Shown piece by piece: positions 45,361-54,201 of a stretch of 64,000 nt of DNA. This DNA comes from Amycolatopsis xylanica (GTDB taxonomy: Bacteria > Actinomycetota > Actinomycetes > Mycobacteriales > Pseudonocardiaceae). Position numbers and translations under genes: made by a program. The notes below the pieces were generated by a model. That model was given only the letters and a program-made list of their open reading frames with translations, was not told the origin of the DNA and searched no databases. Every line of letters starts with the position of its first letter. Position 1 is the stretch's first letter. Where the stretch lies: positions 1,054,001 through 1,118,000 of the forward strand of contig NZ_FNON01000001.1 in the NCBI RefSeq assembly GCF_900107045.1, given 5' to 3'.

Positions 45361-45915
45361 ATGAAACTCCGCTCCACCGTGTCGCTCGCGGCGTGTTTCG
45401 CCGCACTGACACTTGCCACGGCGTGCGGTGCCACCGGATCTTCCGGAGCTTCGAACACCTACAACCCAGGAACAGGCGCAGGTCACGGCGGTATGCAGAT
45501 GCCGAAGGCCGACCCGAACGAGAAGCCCGCCATCCACGCGGTGCGGGCGTTCGACCTGGGCACGCTGGTGGTCGACACCGAGGGGCTCACGCTCTACCGG
45601 TCCGACAAGGACACCGCGAGCCCGCCGAAATCCAACTGCCAGGGCAATTGCGCCCAGGTGTGGATTCCGGCGCGCGCGAACGACGACCTCGACGTCACCG
45701 GAATGGACAAAGCGCTGATAGGTCGGGTGACGAGGACTGACGGTAGTGACCAGTTGACGCTCGCGGGCTGGCCGCTTTACCGGTACGTCAAGGACGAGAT
45801 GCCGGGCGAGACCGGCGGGATGGGCGCCGACCAGGTCTGGTACCCGATCGCGCCGGACGGCAAGAAGATCACGACCACGGTGGATGCGCGGCAGGCCAAT
45901 GCGCTCGGTTTCTGA
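45361..45915 (+). CDS. Lipoprotein with one COG4315 secreted-repeat domain
   Basis: A 184-residue lipoprotein. AGGAGGAAG precedes ATG 45361. The lipobox is LATAC with Cys21. A short His/Met-rich linker (GHGGMQMPKADPNEKP) could bind metal. The single COG4315 repeat has LVVDTEGLTLYRSDKDTASP, the cysteine pair SNCQGNCAQVWIP and GWPLYRYVKDEMPGE. It is the first gene of the five-gene run to 48641 and a natural extracellular end-point for electrons from the membrane protein at 46620. Confidence 0.87.
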   Translation: MKLRSTVSLAACFAALTLATACGATGSSGASNTYNPGTGAGHGGMQMPKADPNEKPAIHAVRAFDLGTLVVDTEGLTLYRSDKDTASPPKSNCQGNCAQVWIPARANDDLDVTGMDKALIGRVTRTDGSDQLTLAGWPLYRYVKDEMPGETGGMGADQVWYPIAPDGKKITTTVDARQANALGF

Positions 45916-46627
45916 ACGTCTTCGCGCCGCGGCGGTGCTGCTGGTCCTGCTGGTACTCGGCCAGTTCGCCCTCGCCGCGATCGCGGGCGCCCAGCAAGCC
46001 CAGCCCGTCACCTCGACGGACGAGACGCTGATCGTGAAGGTGCGCCTGGCCGGACTGTGGGAGATGCCCGCAGGCAACTGGGCGCGTACCCGCGGCGCGA
46101 GCCCGCGCGTCAAAGAGGTCGGCATGTCCATCATGGTCGACCACGGCAGGCTCGACGTGCAGGATCGCGCGCTGGCCGCCGAGCTGGGCATCGGCCTGCC
46201 CGACCGGCCGACCGCCGAGCAGCAGGGCTGGCTCGACGAGATGCAGAACGCGCGCACGCCCGCCGAATTCGACCGGATCTTCGTGAACCGGTTGCGCGCG
46301 GCGCACGGCGTGATCTTCAGCGCGATCGCGCAGATCCGGGCTGGCACCCGGAACGACCGCATCCGCGCGTTCGCCACCACGGCGAACCAGGCGGTTTTGC
46401 GGCACATCACGCTGCTGGAGAGCACCGGGCTGGCCGAATTCGACGCGCTCCCGCAGCCGCAGCTGAGTTCGGTGCCCGCGAGCGCCGCGCTCGACCTCAA
46501 GGCCACCGACATCATCACCGTGGTCGTGCTGGCCTTGCTGCTGGGCGGCGCCACCGTGCTGCTGCTCTGGCTGATCCGCAACTCACGGACCCGCCTCAAA
46601 CTTCGACCGGGAGAACTGAATGAGTGA
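45899..46627 (+). CDS. Exported DUF4142 (ferritin-like) protein with C-terminal membrane helix
   Basis: A 242-residue protein. I chose ATG 45899, overlapping the lipoprotein gene by 17 bases. A signal or anchor helix (residues 8-26, AAAVLLVLLVLGQFALAAIA) leads to a DUF4142-type helical bundle (LIVKVRLAGLWEMPAGNWAR; MIVDHGRLDVQDRALAAELG-like residues with the conserved DH). A second helix (about 205-225) and a basic tail close it. DUF4142 has a ferritin-like fold, usually periplasmic, of unknown function; here it is part of a redox operon. Confidence 0.8.
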   Translation: MRSVSERLRAAAVLLVLLVLGQFALAAIAGAQQAQPVTSTDETLIVKVRLAGLWEMPAGNWARTRGASPRVKEVGMSIMVDHGRLDVQDRALAAELGIGLPDRPTAEQQGWLDEMQNARTPAEFDRIFVNRLRAAHGVIFSAIAQIRAGTRNDRIRAFATTANQAVLRHITLLESTGLAEFDALPQPQLSSVPASAALDLKATDIITVVVLALLLGGATVLLLWLIRNSRTRLKLRPGELNE

Positions 46628-47180
46628 CGGCGTCCGGTCCATCGCGCAGATGTCCGCGCGACTGGCCTACGCGTTCATGTGCTTGACCTTGTGCTGGGGC
46701 GTGCTCACCGCGACCGGGTGGGTCCGCAATGTCACCGGCCGCAAGGCGTTGCGCGGCGGACATCTCGCGCTCGCGGTGCTGACCTTGTCGTTCGGCGTGG
46801 TGCACGCGCTGAGCTTCCTGTTCCTGTCCACCGGCGCGTTCACGCTGCCGATGCTGACCGTGCCGCTGCTGCCGGGGACCATGGCGCGCCACACGATCGG
46901 GATCATCGGCCTCGAGCTGATGCTGGCCATCGCGATCACCGCCGGCCTGCACCGGTTCACCTCGTACCGTCGCTGGCTGTGGTTGCACCGAACGGCCTAT
47001 CCGGCCGTGGCGCTGACCGCGTTGCATTCGCTGCTCGGCGCGATCGCGAACGGCAACATCGCGATCCTGTGGCTGGGCGGCATCACCCTGCTCGTGCCGA
47101 CGGTGACGTTGGCAGTACTGAGGTTCCTGCCGGTGCGCACCCTCGAGCGCATGGGCCTGGTGGAGGAGCAAGTCGCATGA
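46620..47180 (+). CDS. Ferric-reductase-like transmembrane protein
   Basis: A 186-residue membrane protein overlapping its neighbours by 8 and 4 bases. About five helices carry histidines in pairs of positions typical of haem-binding ferric reductase/YedZ-type proteins: GGHLALAV, FGVVHALSF, MARHTIGIIG, GLHRFTSYR and WLHRTAYPAVALTALHSLLG. There is no FAD/NAD domain attached, so electrons must come from a separate donor; the ferredoxin encoded next is the obvious one. It probably passes electrons outward across the membrane. Confidence 0.82.
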   Translation: MSDGVRSIAQMSARLAYAFMCLTLCWGVLTATGWVRNVTGRKALRGGHLALAVLTLSFGVVHALSFLFLSTGAFTLPMLTVPLLPGTMARHTIGIIGLELMLAIAITAGLHRFTSYRRWLWLHRTAYPAVALTALHSLLGAIANGNIAILWLGGITLLVPTVTLAVLRFLPVRTLERMGLVEEQVA

Positions 47181-47401
47181 AATTAACCTTGCGTGCCGGA
47201 CCGCGGGTCAGTGTCGACAACGACCGCTGCGAGCTCTACGGCATTTGCCAGTACGAAGCACCCGACATCTTCCAGCTCGGCCGCGACGGCCGGCTGCGGT
47301 TCCGCCGCCAGCTGACCGAGACCGACGTCGAGCCGGTGATCGCCGCGGCCCGCTGCTGCCCGATGCAGGCCGTCAGAGTGAAAGGCCTGGCCGATGAGTG
47401 A
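47177..47401 (+). CDS. Ferredoxin
   Basis: A 74-residue protein from ATG 47177, overlapping the previous stop by ATGA. It has the pattern of short actinobacterial [3Fe-4S] or [4Fe-4S] ferredoxins: VSVDNDRCELYGICQYEAPD with Cys18 and Cys24, and AARCCPMQAVRV with Cys60-Cys61-Pro. The extra Cys and the five-residue gap leave the cluster type open. It is coupled to the reductase gene downstream by 8 bases of overlap. Confidence 0.88.
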   Translation: MKLTLRAGPRVSVDNDRCELYGICQYEAPDIFQLGRDGRLRFRRQLTETDVEPVIAAARCCPMQAVRVKGLADE

Positions 47402-48641
47402 CGGCGACCGGATCGTCATCGTCGGCGCGGGGGTCGCGGGCCTGCGCGCCGCGGAACGGCTACGGGAGCTCAACTTCGACGGCGAGATCGTGATCGTCGG
47501 CGACGAGCCCCGCCGCCCGTACCACCGCCCGATGGTGTCGAAACAGCTCATCATCGGCGCGGCCCGCCCGATCGACGTGTCCTTGCAGGCTTACCGTGAC
47601 ATCGATGTCCGCTGGCGCCTGGGCACCAGGGCCACGCATCTCGACTGCGCCGAGCGCACCGTGTACCTGCCCGGCGGCGAGTCGCTCTGGTACGACGGCC
47701 TGATCGTCGCGACCGGCTCGTATCCCCGCCACCTGCCGGGCGCGCCCCGGCACGACCCCCGGGTACGGATCCTTCGCACGGTCGACGACGCCATGGCCGT
47801 CAAGCGCGCGCTCGGCGTCTCCACCAAGCCCGCGGTGGTGATCGGCAGCGGCCTCATCGGCTGCGAGTTCGCCGCGAGCATGCGCCAGATGGGCCGCGAC
47901 GTGACGCTGGTCGGGCATTCCGACGCGCCGTTGCACCGGTTCGGGCCGATGATCTCGGAGTCGGTGACGAAACTGCAGCAGAACCATCGTGCGCGGCTGG
48001 CGATGAACAGCTCGGTGCGGCACTGGATCAGCACCAAGGACACGGTCGGCATGCATCTGACCAACAACAAGCTGATCGTGGCGAGCTGCGTCATACTGGC
48101 GATCGGCAGCGTGCCCGCGGTCGACTGGATGCGCAATTCCGGCCTCGACCTGTCCGACGGTGTCCTCTGCGAGGCGAACCTGTTCGCCGCGAACGCCCAG
48201 GACGTCGTGGTGGCGGGTGACGTGGCCCGCTGGCCCAACCTCCGCTTCGACGAGGAACCCCGCCGCGTCGAGCACTGGATCAACGCGGTCGAGTCCGCCC
48301 GCGCCGCCGCGGAGAACCTGCTGGCGGGCCGCGCGGCCGCCAAGCCGTTCACCCCGCTGCCCCGTGCCTGGTCGACGCTGTACGACGTCCGCCTGCAGAT
48401 GGTCGGCATGCCCTCGCTCGGCGAAGACACGGTCCGCCTCGCCGACGGCCTCACCGGCTTCGTCAGGGCGGGCAGGCTGGTCGGCCTCGCGGGCTGGGAC
48501 ATTCCCCGCACCATGCTCCACTGGACGGCCGAGCTCGACCGCCGTCTGCCCGCTCCCACCTCGGTCGGCGCGCCCGCCGAACCGGTCGCGGAGCCCGCAC
48601 CCGTCTGGCAGCGGGTCGCGGAAACCCTCAGCGCGGTCTGA
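47394..48641 (+). CDS. FAD-dependent ferredoxin reductase
   Basis: A 415-residue flavoprotein of the putidaredoxin-reductase group. The FAD motif is IVIVGAGVAGLRAAERLREL, then YHRPMVSKQL; the NAD motif is VVIGSGLIGCEFAASMRQMG; the closing FAD motif is DVVVAGDVARWPN. The C-terminal domain has WSTLYDVRLQMVGMP. It should take electrons from NAD(P)H to the ferredoxin encoded just upstream. It is the last gene of the redox operon. Confidence 0.9.
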   Translation: MSDGDRIVIVGAGVAGLRAAERLRELNFDGEIVIVGDEPRRPYHRPMVSKQLIIGAARPIDVSLQAYRDIDVRWRLGTRATHLDCAERTVYLPGGESLWYDGLIVATGSYPRHLPGAPRHDPRVRILRTVDDAMAVKRALGVSTKPAVVIGSGLIGCEFAASMRQMGRDVTLVGHSDAPLHRFGPMISESVTKLQQNHRARLAMNSSVRHWISTKDTVGMHLTNNKLIVASCVILAIGSVPAVDWMRNSGLDLSDGVLCEANLFAANAQDVVVAGDVARWPNLRFDEEPRRVEHWINAVESARAAAENLLAGRAAAKPFTPLPRAWSTLYDVRLQMVGMPSLGEDTVRLADGLTGFVRAGRLVGLAGWDIPRTMLHWTAELDRRLPAPTSVGAPAEPVAEPAPVWQRVAETLSAV

Positions 48642-48686
48642 GGCCCCAGAACCGGCGCGCGACCGGCCCACTCGCGCGTTTCCGGC

Positions 48687-48735
48687 GTGCGGGCCGTATT
48701 CGGGAAACTGTGGACATCCCGAATACGGCCCGCAC
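48687..48735. repeat. 19-bp perfect inverted repeat in an intergenic gap
   Basis: GTGCGGGCCGTATTCGGGA (48687-48705) pairs exactly with 48717-48735 around an 11-base loop. It lies 45 bases after the ferredoxin reductase stop and could terminate that operon, or be another dispersed repeat. Confidence 0.7.
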
Positions 48736-48845
48736 GGCTTTCCCTTTCGGGCAGCGAATACCGCCCTTGAATGCGCCCGAAGTCATTGTTCGGCGGCGTG
48801 CCCTCCGGTCCACAGTTGCGGGCAACCGCCGGAGGGAGAAAAGCA

Positions 48846-50045
48846 ATGCGCCGCATCGGCATCATCGGGGCCGGACAGGCAGGCTTGCTGCTGGCGCTCG
48901 GCCTGCAGCAACAGGGCTACGAGATCACGGTCATCACCGACCGCGACGCCCCGGCGATCCTCGGCGGCCGCGTCCTGTCCAACCAATGCGTGTTCGAGCC
49001 CGCGCTGCGCCACGAACGCGCGCTCGGCGTCAACTTCTGGGACGACATCGTCCCCTCGATCGGTGGCGTCGCCTTCACTTCGGGCCCGATCACCTGGAAG
49101 ACCCCGCTCGATCATCCGGCGCAGTCCGTCGACCAGCGCCTGAAGATGTCGGACTGGCTGGCCGAGTTCGCCGACCTGGGCGGTGAAGTCAGGCTCCACA
49201 AGGTCACCCCCGACGACCTCGAGTCCTACGCGCGCGAGTTCGACCTGGTACTCGTCGCGGCGGGCCGCGGGCCCCAGTTCGACTCGCTTTTCGCGCGGGA
49301 CGACCGTTTCTCGCCGTACTCGGAGCCCCAGCGGGCGATCTCGATGATGTATGTCAGCGGTATTTCGGACCGGGTTTTCCCGGGCGTTGACTTCAGCCTG
49401 GGTCCGGAGGGCGAGTACTTCGCGCTCCCGGTTCTCACGGCTCGCGGCCCAGCCTACGGGATGTACTTCTCGGGGATCCCCGGCGGCCCACTGGATTGCT
49501 GGGACGGCGTCACCGACATCGACCAGCACTTCGAGATCGCCGCACGCCTGCTCGCCGAGTTCTTCCCGTGGGCCAAGGAGATACTGGACCACGCGGCGCC
49601 GAACGGCCCGCTCGATCACCTCCACGGCCGCATCACTCCGATCGTGCGCGACCCCATCGGCCGGCTCCCGTCGGGCGCGCTGGTGCTCGCGATGGGCGAC
49701 GCCGCGGTCACCAACGACCCGATCGCGGGCCAAGGCGCGAACCTGGCCGCCCACTGCGCCGCCGCCTACCAGGCCCGGATCCTCGAACAGGGCGACGCAC
49801 CCTTCGACGAGGCGTTCATGCGGCGCGGCTTCGCCGACTTCTGGCCGCTGGCGCGGGTGACGACGCGGTTCAGCAACGACCTGCTCGCGCCGCCGCCCCC
49901 GCACGTGCTGGCGACCCTGGAGACCGCGCAGTCGGTGCCCGCGGTGGCGCACCGGTTCGCCCAGCTCTTCAACGACCCGTCGGACTACGAGGGCTGGCTG
50001 ACCGACGAAGCCGAGTCCCTGCGCTACCTGAAGTCCTTCGCATGA
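48846..50045 (+). CDS. Styrene monooxygenase-like flavoprotein (StyA family)
   Basis: A 399-residue protein. GGAGGG precedes ATG 48846. The FAD Rossmann is RRIGIIGAGQAGLLLALGLQ, and the family pattern continues with GGRVLSNQCVFEPALRHER, VLVAAGRGPQFDSLF and MGDAAVTNDPIAGQGANLAA. StyA-type enzymes epoxidise alkenes using reduced FAD from a separate reductase (StyB). No StyB gene adjoins it; a stray reductase or the nearby ferredoxin system would have to serve. The substrate is unknown. A family A palindrome follows 5 bases after the stop. Confidence 0.85.
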   Translation: MRRIGIIGAGQAGLLLALGLQQQGYEITVITDRDAPAILGGRVLSNQCVFEPALRHERALGVNFWDDIVPSIGGVAFTSGPITWKTPLDHPAQSVDQRLKMSDWLAEFADLGGEVRLHKVTPDDLESYAREFDLVLVAAGRGPQFDSLFARDDRFSPYSEPQRAISMMYVSGISDRVFPGVDFSLGPEGEYFALPVLTARGPAYGMYFSGIPGGPLDCWDGVTDIDQHFEIAARLLAEFFPWAKEILDHAAPNGPLDHLHGRITPIVRDPIGRLPSGALVLAMGDAAVTNDPIAGQGANLAAHCAAAYQARILEQGDAPFDEAFMRRGFADFWPLARVTTRFSNDLLAPPPPHVLATLETAQSVPAVAHRFAQLFNDPSDYEGWLTDEAESLRYLKSFA

Positions 50046-50154
50046 CCAGGGTCGTGAGTGCTGCGGCCGGTTCTAACCGGCCGGAACACTCACGACCCCC
50101 TCGCCCACCCGGCATAAAGCGGGCTTTATCCCGCCCCCGACCGTGCAACACGAG

Positions 50155-50352
50155 GTGCCCGAGTGTGGGACACGAGGTGCCGGAGCGTGGAACACGAGGT
50201 GCCCGAGTGTGGGACACGAGGTGCCGGAGCGTGGAACACGCGGTGCCCGAGTGTGGGACACGCGGTGCGCCGTGTCGACCACTCGGGTATCTCGTGTCGA
50301 CCAGTCCGGTAGCTCGTGTCCCACGCTGCGGTAGGGCGTGTTGACCAGTCCT
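50155..50352. repeat. 22-bp tandem repeat array with an inversion at about 50265
   Basis: Units start at 50155, 50177, 50199, 50221 and 50243 and alternate between two forms (GTGCCCGAGTGTGGGACAC and GTGCCGGAGCGTGGAACAC). Units at 50265, 50287, 50309 and 50331 keep the 22-bp phase but read as the complement. There are no unique spacers, so it is not a CRISPR array. Confidence 0.85.
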
Positions 50353-50430
50353 GTATCCCGACTTGCACGGTGGGTGGGGCCGGGATAAAGCGGGCTTTAT
50401 GCCGGGCCTTGGGTTGCCTTGCCGCTCGGG

Positions 50431-50476
50431 GTCGTGAGTGGTATGGCCGGTTAGAACCGGCCGGAACACTCACGAC
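50431..50476. repeat. 46-bp palindromic repeat, family A, copy 8
   Basis: Right-hand outer palindrome of the superstructure, 14 bases after the stop of the STAND-WD40 gene on the minus strand. The left-hand partner, copy 7, is at 50051-50096. Confidence 0.85.
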
Positions 50477-50490
50477 CCCGGCGCGAGAGG

Positions 50491-53400
50491 CTAGCCGGTG
50501 GCGTCGCCGAGGAAGAGGCGGCGTTCGGCCGGGGTGAGTTCGCGGGTGGTCCGCGCGTCGGCGAGGGACCGGACGAGGTCGAGGGAGTCGCAGGCTTCGC
50601 AGTGCCAGACGCGGATGGTGCCGTCGCCGTTGGCGGTGACCAGCTGGCGGCTGTCGGGGGCGAAGGCGAGCAGGTTGACCGGGGCGCCGAAACCACGGGC
50701 CGCGAAGGACGAGTGGTTGCCTTCGTCGCCCCAGATCCGGATGGTGCCGTCGTCGCCGGTGCTGGCGATCCAGTTCTCGTCGGGGCTGAAGGCCACGCTC
50801 CACACGGGGCCGCCTTGGTGACCGCGCAATACCAACGGCGCTCCGGCGCCGTCGGCGCTCCAGATGCGGACCGTGCCGTCGTTGCCGCCGCTGGCGATCC
50901 ACTTGCCGTCGGGGGAGAAGGCGACGCTCCAGACCATGCCGCGCTCGTGGCCGCGCAGAACCATCGGGACGCCGGTGGCGTCGGTGTTCCAGATGCGGAC
51001 CGTGCCGTCGTACCCGGCGCTGGCGATGCGCTTGCCATCAGGACTGACCGCCACGTTGCGGACGCCGCCTTCGTGGCCGCGCAACAACAACGGCGTGCCT
51101 GAGCCATCGGTGGACCAGACGCGCACGATGCCGTCGTTGCCGCCGGTGATGACGTGGCGGCCGTCGGGGGTGAAGGCGACGGTCCAGACGAGGCCTCGGT
51201 CGTCGGCGGTGCGGACGACCGGCGCGCCGGGTTGGTCGAGGGGCCAAATCCGGAGTGTGCCGTCTTCGCCCGCGCTGGCGACGCGCTTGCCGTCGGGGGA
51301 GAAGGCCGTGGCGAGCACGGCTTTGGTGTGGCCCTTGAGGTTGAGGGGATCGCGGCCGTCGGACGGCCAGACGCGGACGATGCCGTCGTCGCCGCCGCTG
51401 ACGATGCGCCTGCCGTCGGGGCTGACCGCGACGCTCCAGACGGCGCCTTCGTGACCGTGGAGCACCTGCGGGGCGCCGAGGCCGGTCGGGTCGGAGATGC
51501 GGACCGTGCCGTCCATGCTGGCGCTGGCGAGTTCCTGGCCGTCCGGGCTGAACGCGATGCCGGGCACCGAACCCTTGTGACCGGGCAGCACCAGCGGGTC
51601 GGTGCTGGCGGTGGTGTCCCAGATGCGGACCGAACCGTCGCCTCCCGCGCTGGCGATGCGCTGGCCGTCGGGGCTGAAGTCGACCGCGTCGACCGTGCCG
51701 TTGTTGCCGCGGAGCACCACCGGGTCCTTGCCGGGGTTCTGCCAGAGGCGGACCGTGCCGTCGGTGCTGCCGCTGGCGATCTGCTTGCCGTCGGGGCTGA
51801 AGGCGACGGCGCCGACCGTGTTGCCGTGCCCGCGCAGGATGACCGGTTCGGTTTCGGTGGCCGGGTCCCAGATGCGGACGGTCGCGTCGCTGCCGCCGGT
51901 GGCGAGCGCGGTGCCGTCGGGGCTGAAGGCGAGCGCGAGCGCGCGGGTGTGGCCGCGCAGCACGCGGGCTTCAGTGCCGGTGGCGAGATTCCAGAGGCGG
52001 GCCGTGCCGTCGTTGTGCGCGCTGGCGAGTTGCTTGCCGTCCGGGCTGAATCGCACGGCCCACGTGGTGCCCGCGGGCCCGCGAAGCACGCGAGGCTCGC
52101 CACCCGCTGCGACGTCCCAGATGAGGATCGCGCCGTCGTTGGCGGCCGCGGCGACCGAGCGGCTGTCGGGGCTGAACACGGGGGTGCGCAACGGGCCGTT
52201 GTGCCCGGACAGGAGGCGAGGGGTGCTGCCGGGCATGCTGTGGCCGGTGCGTTCCCAAAGCCGGACGGTGCCGTCTTCGCCACTGGTGGCTTCGAGGCGG
52301 CCGTCGGCGCTGTAGGCGATGCCGTAGGTCGGGCCGTGGCCGGTGGGGAGCACGGCGCGGACCTTCGTGTCGACGATCGCCTGGCGCAACGCGGTCGCGG
52401 CCTCTTCGGTCGGCGCGGCGTCGACGGCCTTCTTGGCGAGCAGGAGCCCGAGTTCGGGGTCGATCTGGAGCTGGACGCGGGCGGCAGCGGCGAGCTGGCG
52501 TGAGTAGGCCGAGTCCTTGCCCGCGTTGGCGCGGTCGGCGCGCATCAACGCCATGCCGGCCAGCGTCGCCAGCATGAGCACGACCGTGGCCGCGGCGCCG
52601 CAGGTGATGCTGGTGATGCGCAGGCGCCGGCGGCGGGCCGCGCGTTCACGGGCGACGGTCGCGCGGCCTTCGCTGAGGAAGGCGAGCTCGAGGTCGTTGA
52701 GGCGGTCGGCAGGGAAGTCGTGATACGACGCCAGGCGGGTGCCGCGGTAGAGGAAACCGTCGTCGCGGCCGTGCTTGTCCCACTCGGCGGCGGCTTCGGT
52801 GAGTTTGCGGTGCTGGCGCAGCAGTTCGCGGTCTTCGGCCAGCCAGGTGCGCAGCAGCGGCCAGTTCCGGATGAGCGCCTCGTGCGCGATGGTTACGTTG
52901 TCCTCGTCGATCGAGATCAGCCTGGCCTGCGCGAGCTGCTCCAGCACCCGGGCGATCGCGACGCCGTTGGGGTTGTCGAGCAGCTCGCCATGCCGGGCGC
53001 GGCGGCGGGTGTAGTCCGCGCCGTCGGTCAGCGAGGTCAGCCTGAGTAGCAGCTGTTTGGCGAGCTTCTGGCCGTCGGCGTCCAGCGCGCCGAACGCGCG
53101 GTCGGCCGTGCGGGCGAGCGCGCCCCGCACCCCGCCGGTGTCGCGGTAGGCGGCGACGCTGAGGATCCGGCCGCGGCGGCGGGACCAGGTCTCGCGCAGT
53201 GCGTGCGACACCAGCGGCAACGCGCCCGGCTGGTCGGCCGCGTCCGCGAGCACCGCCTCGACGAGCGCCTGCTCGACCTTGAGGCCGGCGATCGAGGCTG
53301 GTTCGAGTATCACCGAGCGCAGGTCTTCCTCGGCCATCGGCCCGACGAGCAATTGCCGGTCGCGTAACGCCGCGACCAGCGGCGGATGCTCGGCGCAGTG

Positions 53401-54201
53401 CGCGTAAAAGTCGGCACGCACGCCGAGAACCACCCGAATACGTCCGTCTCTCTCGTCGACCGCGTCCAGCAGAGTACTGATGAATTCGTCACGTTCCCGT
53501 CGATCGCGACACAATGTGAAGACTTCTTCGAACTGGTCGACTATGATGAGCAGTCCGGTTTGCGCGGATTTTCCCTCCAGTATGTCTCTGATACGAGAAC
53601 CGGTGACGGGCGCGCCCTGTGACTCCGTCAACTTGGCGAAGAGTTCGGCCGCCGGATACTCACCGGGAGTGATCACCACGGGCAGCCAATGGCGTCCGTC
53701 GCCACTGTGGTCATTCTGTAAAGCGGGAATGAGCCCGGCTCGCAAAAGCGAGCTCTTGCCGATTCCGGATGGGCCGAATACAGCGAGAAAAGGCGATTCG
53801 GTCAGTCTTTTGCACAGCTCGTCGATCAATTTGCCCCTGCCGAAGAAACGCTCGGCGTCCGCGCTCTGGAACGTCGCGAGCCCCAGGTAGGGGGCGAGGT
53901 CGGTCTTGTCCGTCCGTTCTGGACTGTCCTTGACGCCGAGCTGGGCCTCCAGTGCGCGCCACCGTTCGGCCCACACCGAATCGTCGCCACCGCAAGCACG
54001 AACGTAGGCCAGCGTCACCGCGAGCGTCGGGAGCGCGTCGCCGCCCGCTGCCTCGGACAACACGGTGACCGAGTAGTGCGAACGCCGGGCGAGTTCCCGG
54101 TAGCTGGGTCTTCTGGCGGTCTCCCGTAATTGCCTTAACTCGACCGCGAATGCCTGCAGTGGGCCCGCGGTGGGATCGATGGCGCGCTCAGGCCGTCCCA
54201 C
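50491..54201 (-). CDS. HTH-STAND NTPase with membrane helix and about 14 WD40 repeats
   Basis: A 1236-residue protein from GTG 54201 with AAGGAC upstream. Order: XRE-like HTH (about 15-70, PSYRELARRSHYSVTVLSEA); nSTAND1 NTPase with Walker A FGPSGIGKSSLLRAGL (142-157) and Walker B LLIIVDQFEEVFTL (217-230); helical arm with ALPLVSHALRETW and VTIAHEALIRNWPLL; one membrane helix near residue 540; then WD40 blades to the end, each with the TVRIW and SFSPDG-type signatures. This architecture is common in actinobacteria, where it acts as a signal-sensing switch; the ligand is unknown. Long runs of near-identical blades suggest recent duplication. Confidence 0.9.
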   Translation of the reverse strand: MGRPERAIDPTAGPLQAFAVELRQLRETARRPSYRELARRSHYSVTVLSEAAGGDALPTLAVTLAYVRACGGDDSVWAERWRALEAQLGVKDSPERTDKTDLAPYLGLATFQSADAERFFGRGKLIDELCKRLTESPFLAVFGPSGIGKSSLLRAGLIPALQNDHSGDGRHWLPVVITPGEYPAAELFAKLTESQGAPVTGSRIRDILEGKSAQTGLLIIVDQFEEVFTLCRDRRERDEFISTLLDAVDERDGRIRVVLGVRADFYAHCAEHPPLVAALRDRQLLVGPMAEEDLRSVILEPASIAGLKVEQALVEAVLADAADQPGALPLVSHALRETWSRRRGRILSVAAYRDTGGVRGALARTADRAFGALDADGQKLAKQLLLRLTSLTDGADYTRRRARHGELLDNPNGVAIARVLEQLAQARLISIDEDNVTIAHEALIRNWPLLRTWLAEDRELLRQHRKLTEAAAEWDKHGRDDGFLYRGTRLASYHDFPADRLNDLELAFLSEGRATVARERAARRRRLRITSITCGAAATVVLMLATLAGMALMRADRANAGKDSAYSRQLAAAARVQLQIDPELGLLLAKKAVDAAPTEEAATALRQAIVDTKVRAVLPTGHGPTYGIAYSADGRLEATSGEDGTVRLWERTGHSMPGSTPRLLSGHNGPLRTPVFSPDSRSVAAAANDGAILIWDVAAGGEPRVLRGPAGTTWAVRFSPDGKQLASAHNDGTARLWNLATGTEARVLRGHTRALALAFSPDGTALATGGSDATVRIWDPATETEPVILRGHGNTVGAVAFSPDGKQIASGSTDGTVRLWQNPGKDPVVLRGNNGTVDAVDFSPDGQRIASAGGDGSVRIWDTTASTDPLVLPGHKGSVPGIAFSPDGQELASASMDGTVRISDPTGLGAPQVLHGHEGAVWSVAVSPDGRRIVSGGDDGIVRVWPSDGRDPLNLKGHTKAVLATAFSPDGKRVASAGEDGTLRIWPLDQPGAPVVRTADDRGLVWTVAFTPDGRHVITGGNDGIVRVWSTDGSGTPLLLRGHEGGVRNVAVSPDGKRIASAGYDGTVRIWNTDATGVPMVLRGHERGMVWSVAFSPDGKWIASGGNDGTVRIWSADGAGAPLVLRGHQGGPVWSVAFSPDENWIASTGDDGTIRIWGDEGNHSSFAARGFGAPVNLLAFAPDSRQLVTANGDGTIRVWHCEACDSLDLVRSLADARTTRELTPAERRLFLGDATG

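Larger units (their letters stand above)
50051..50476. repeat. Nested palindromic superstructure with inverted 22-bp tandem arrays
   Basis: The whole gap between the StyA-like gene and the STAND gene is one nested inverted structure: family A palindromes at both ends (50051-50096, 50431-50476), family D palindromes inside them (50109-50133, 50379-50407), and in the middle nine or so 22-bp units from 50155 to 50352. The first five read GTGCCCGAGTGTGGGACACG and variants; from 50265 on they are reverse-complemented and more diverged. CGTGCAA and TTGCACG mark the inner edges. No gene is present. Confidence 0.85.

Noticed and set aside
50155..50352. CRISPR array
   Set aside because: The 22-bp units follow each other with no unique spacers, flip orientation midway, and no cas genes are present.
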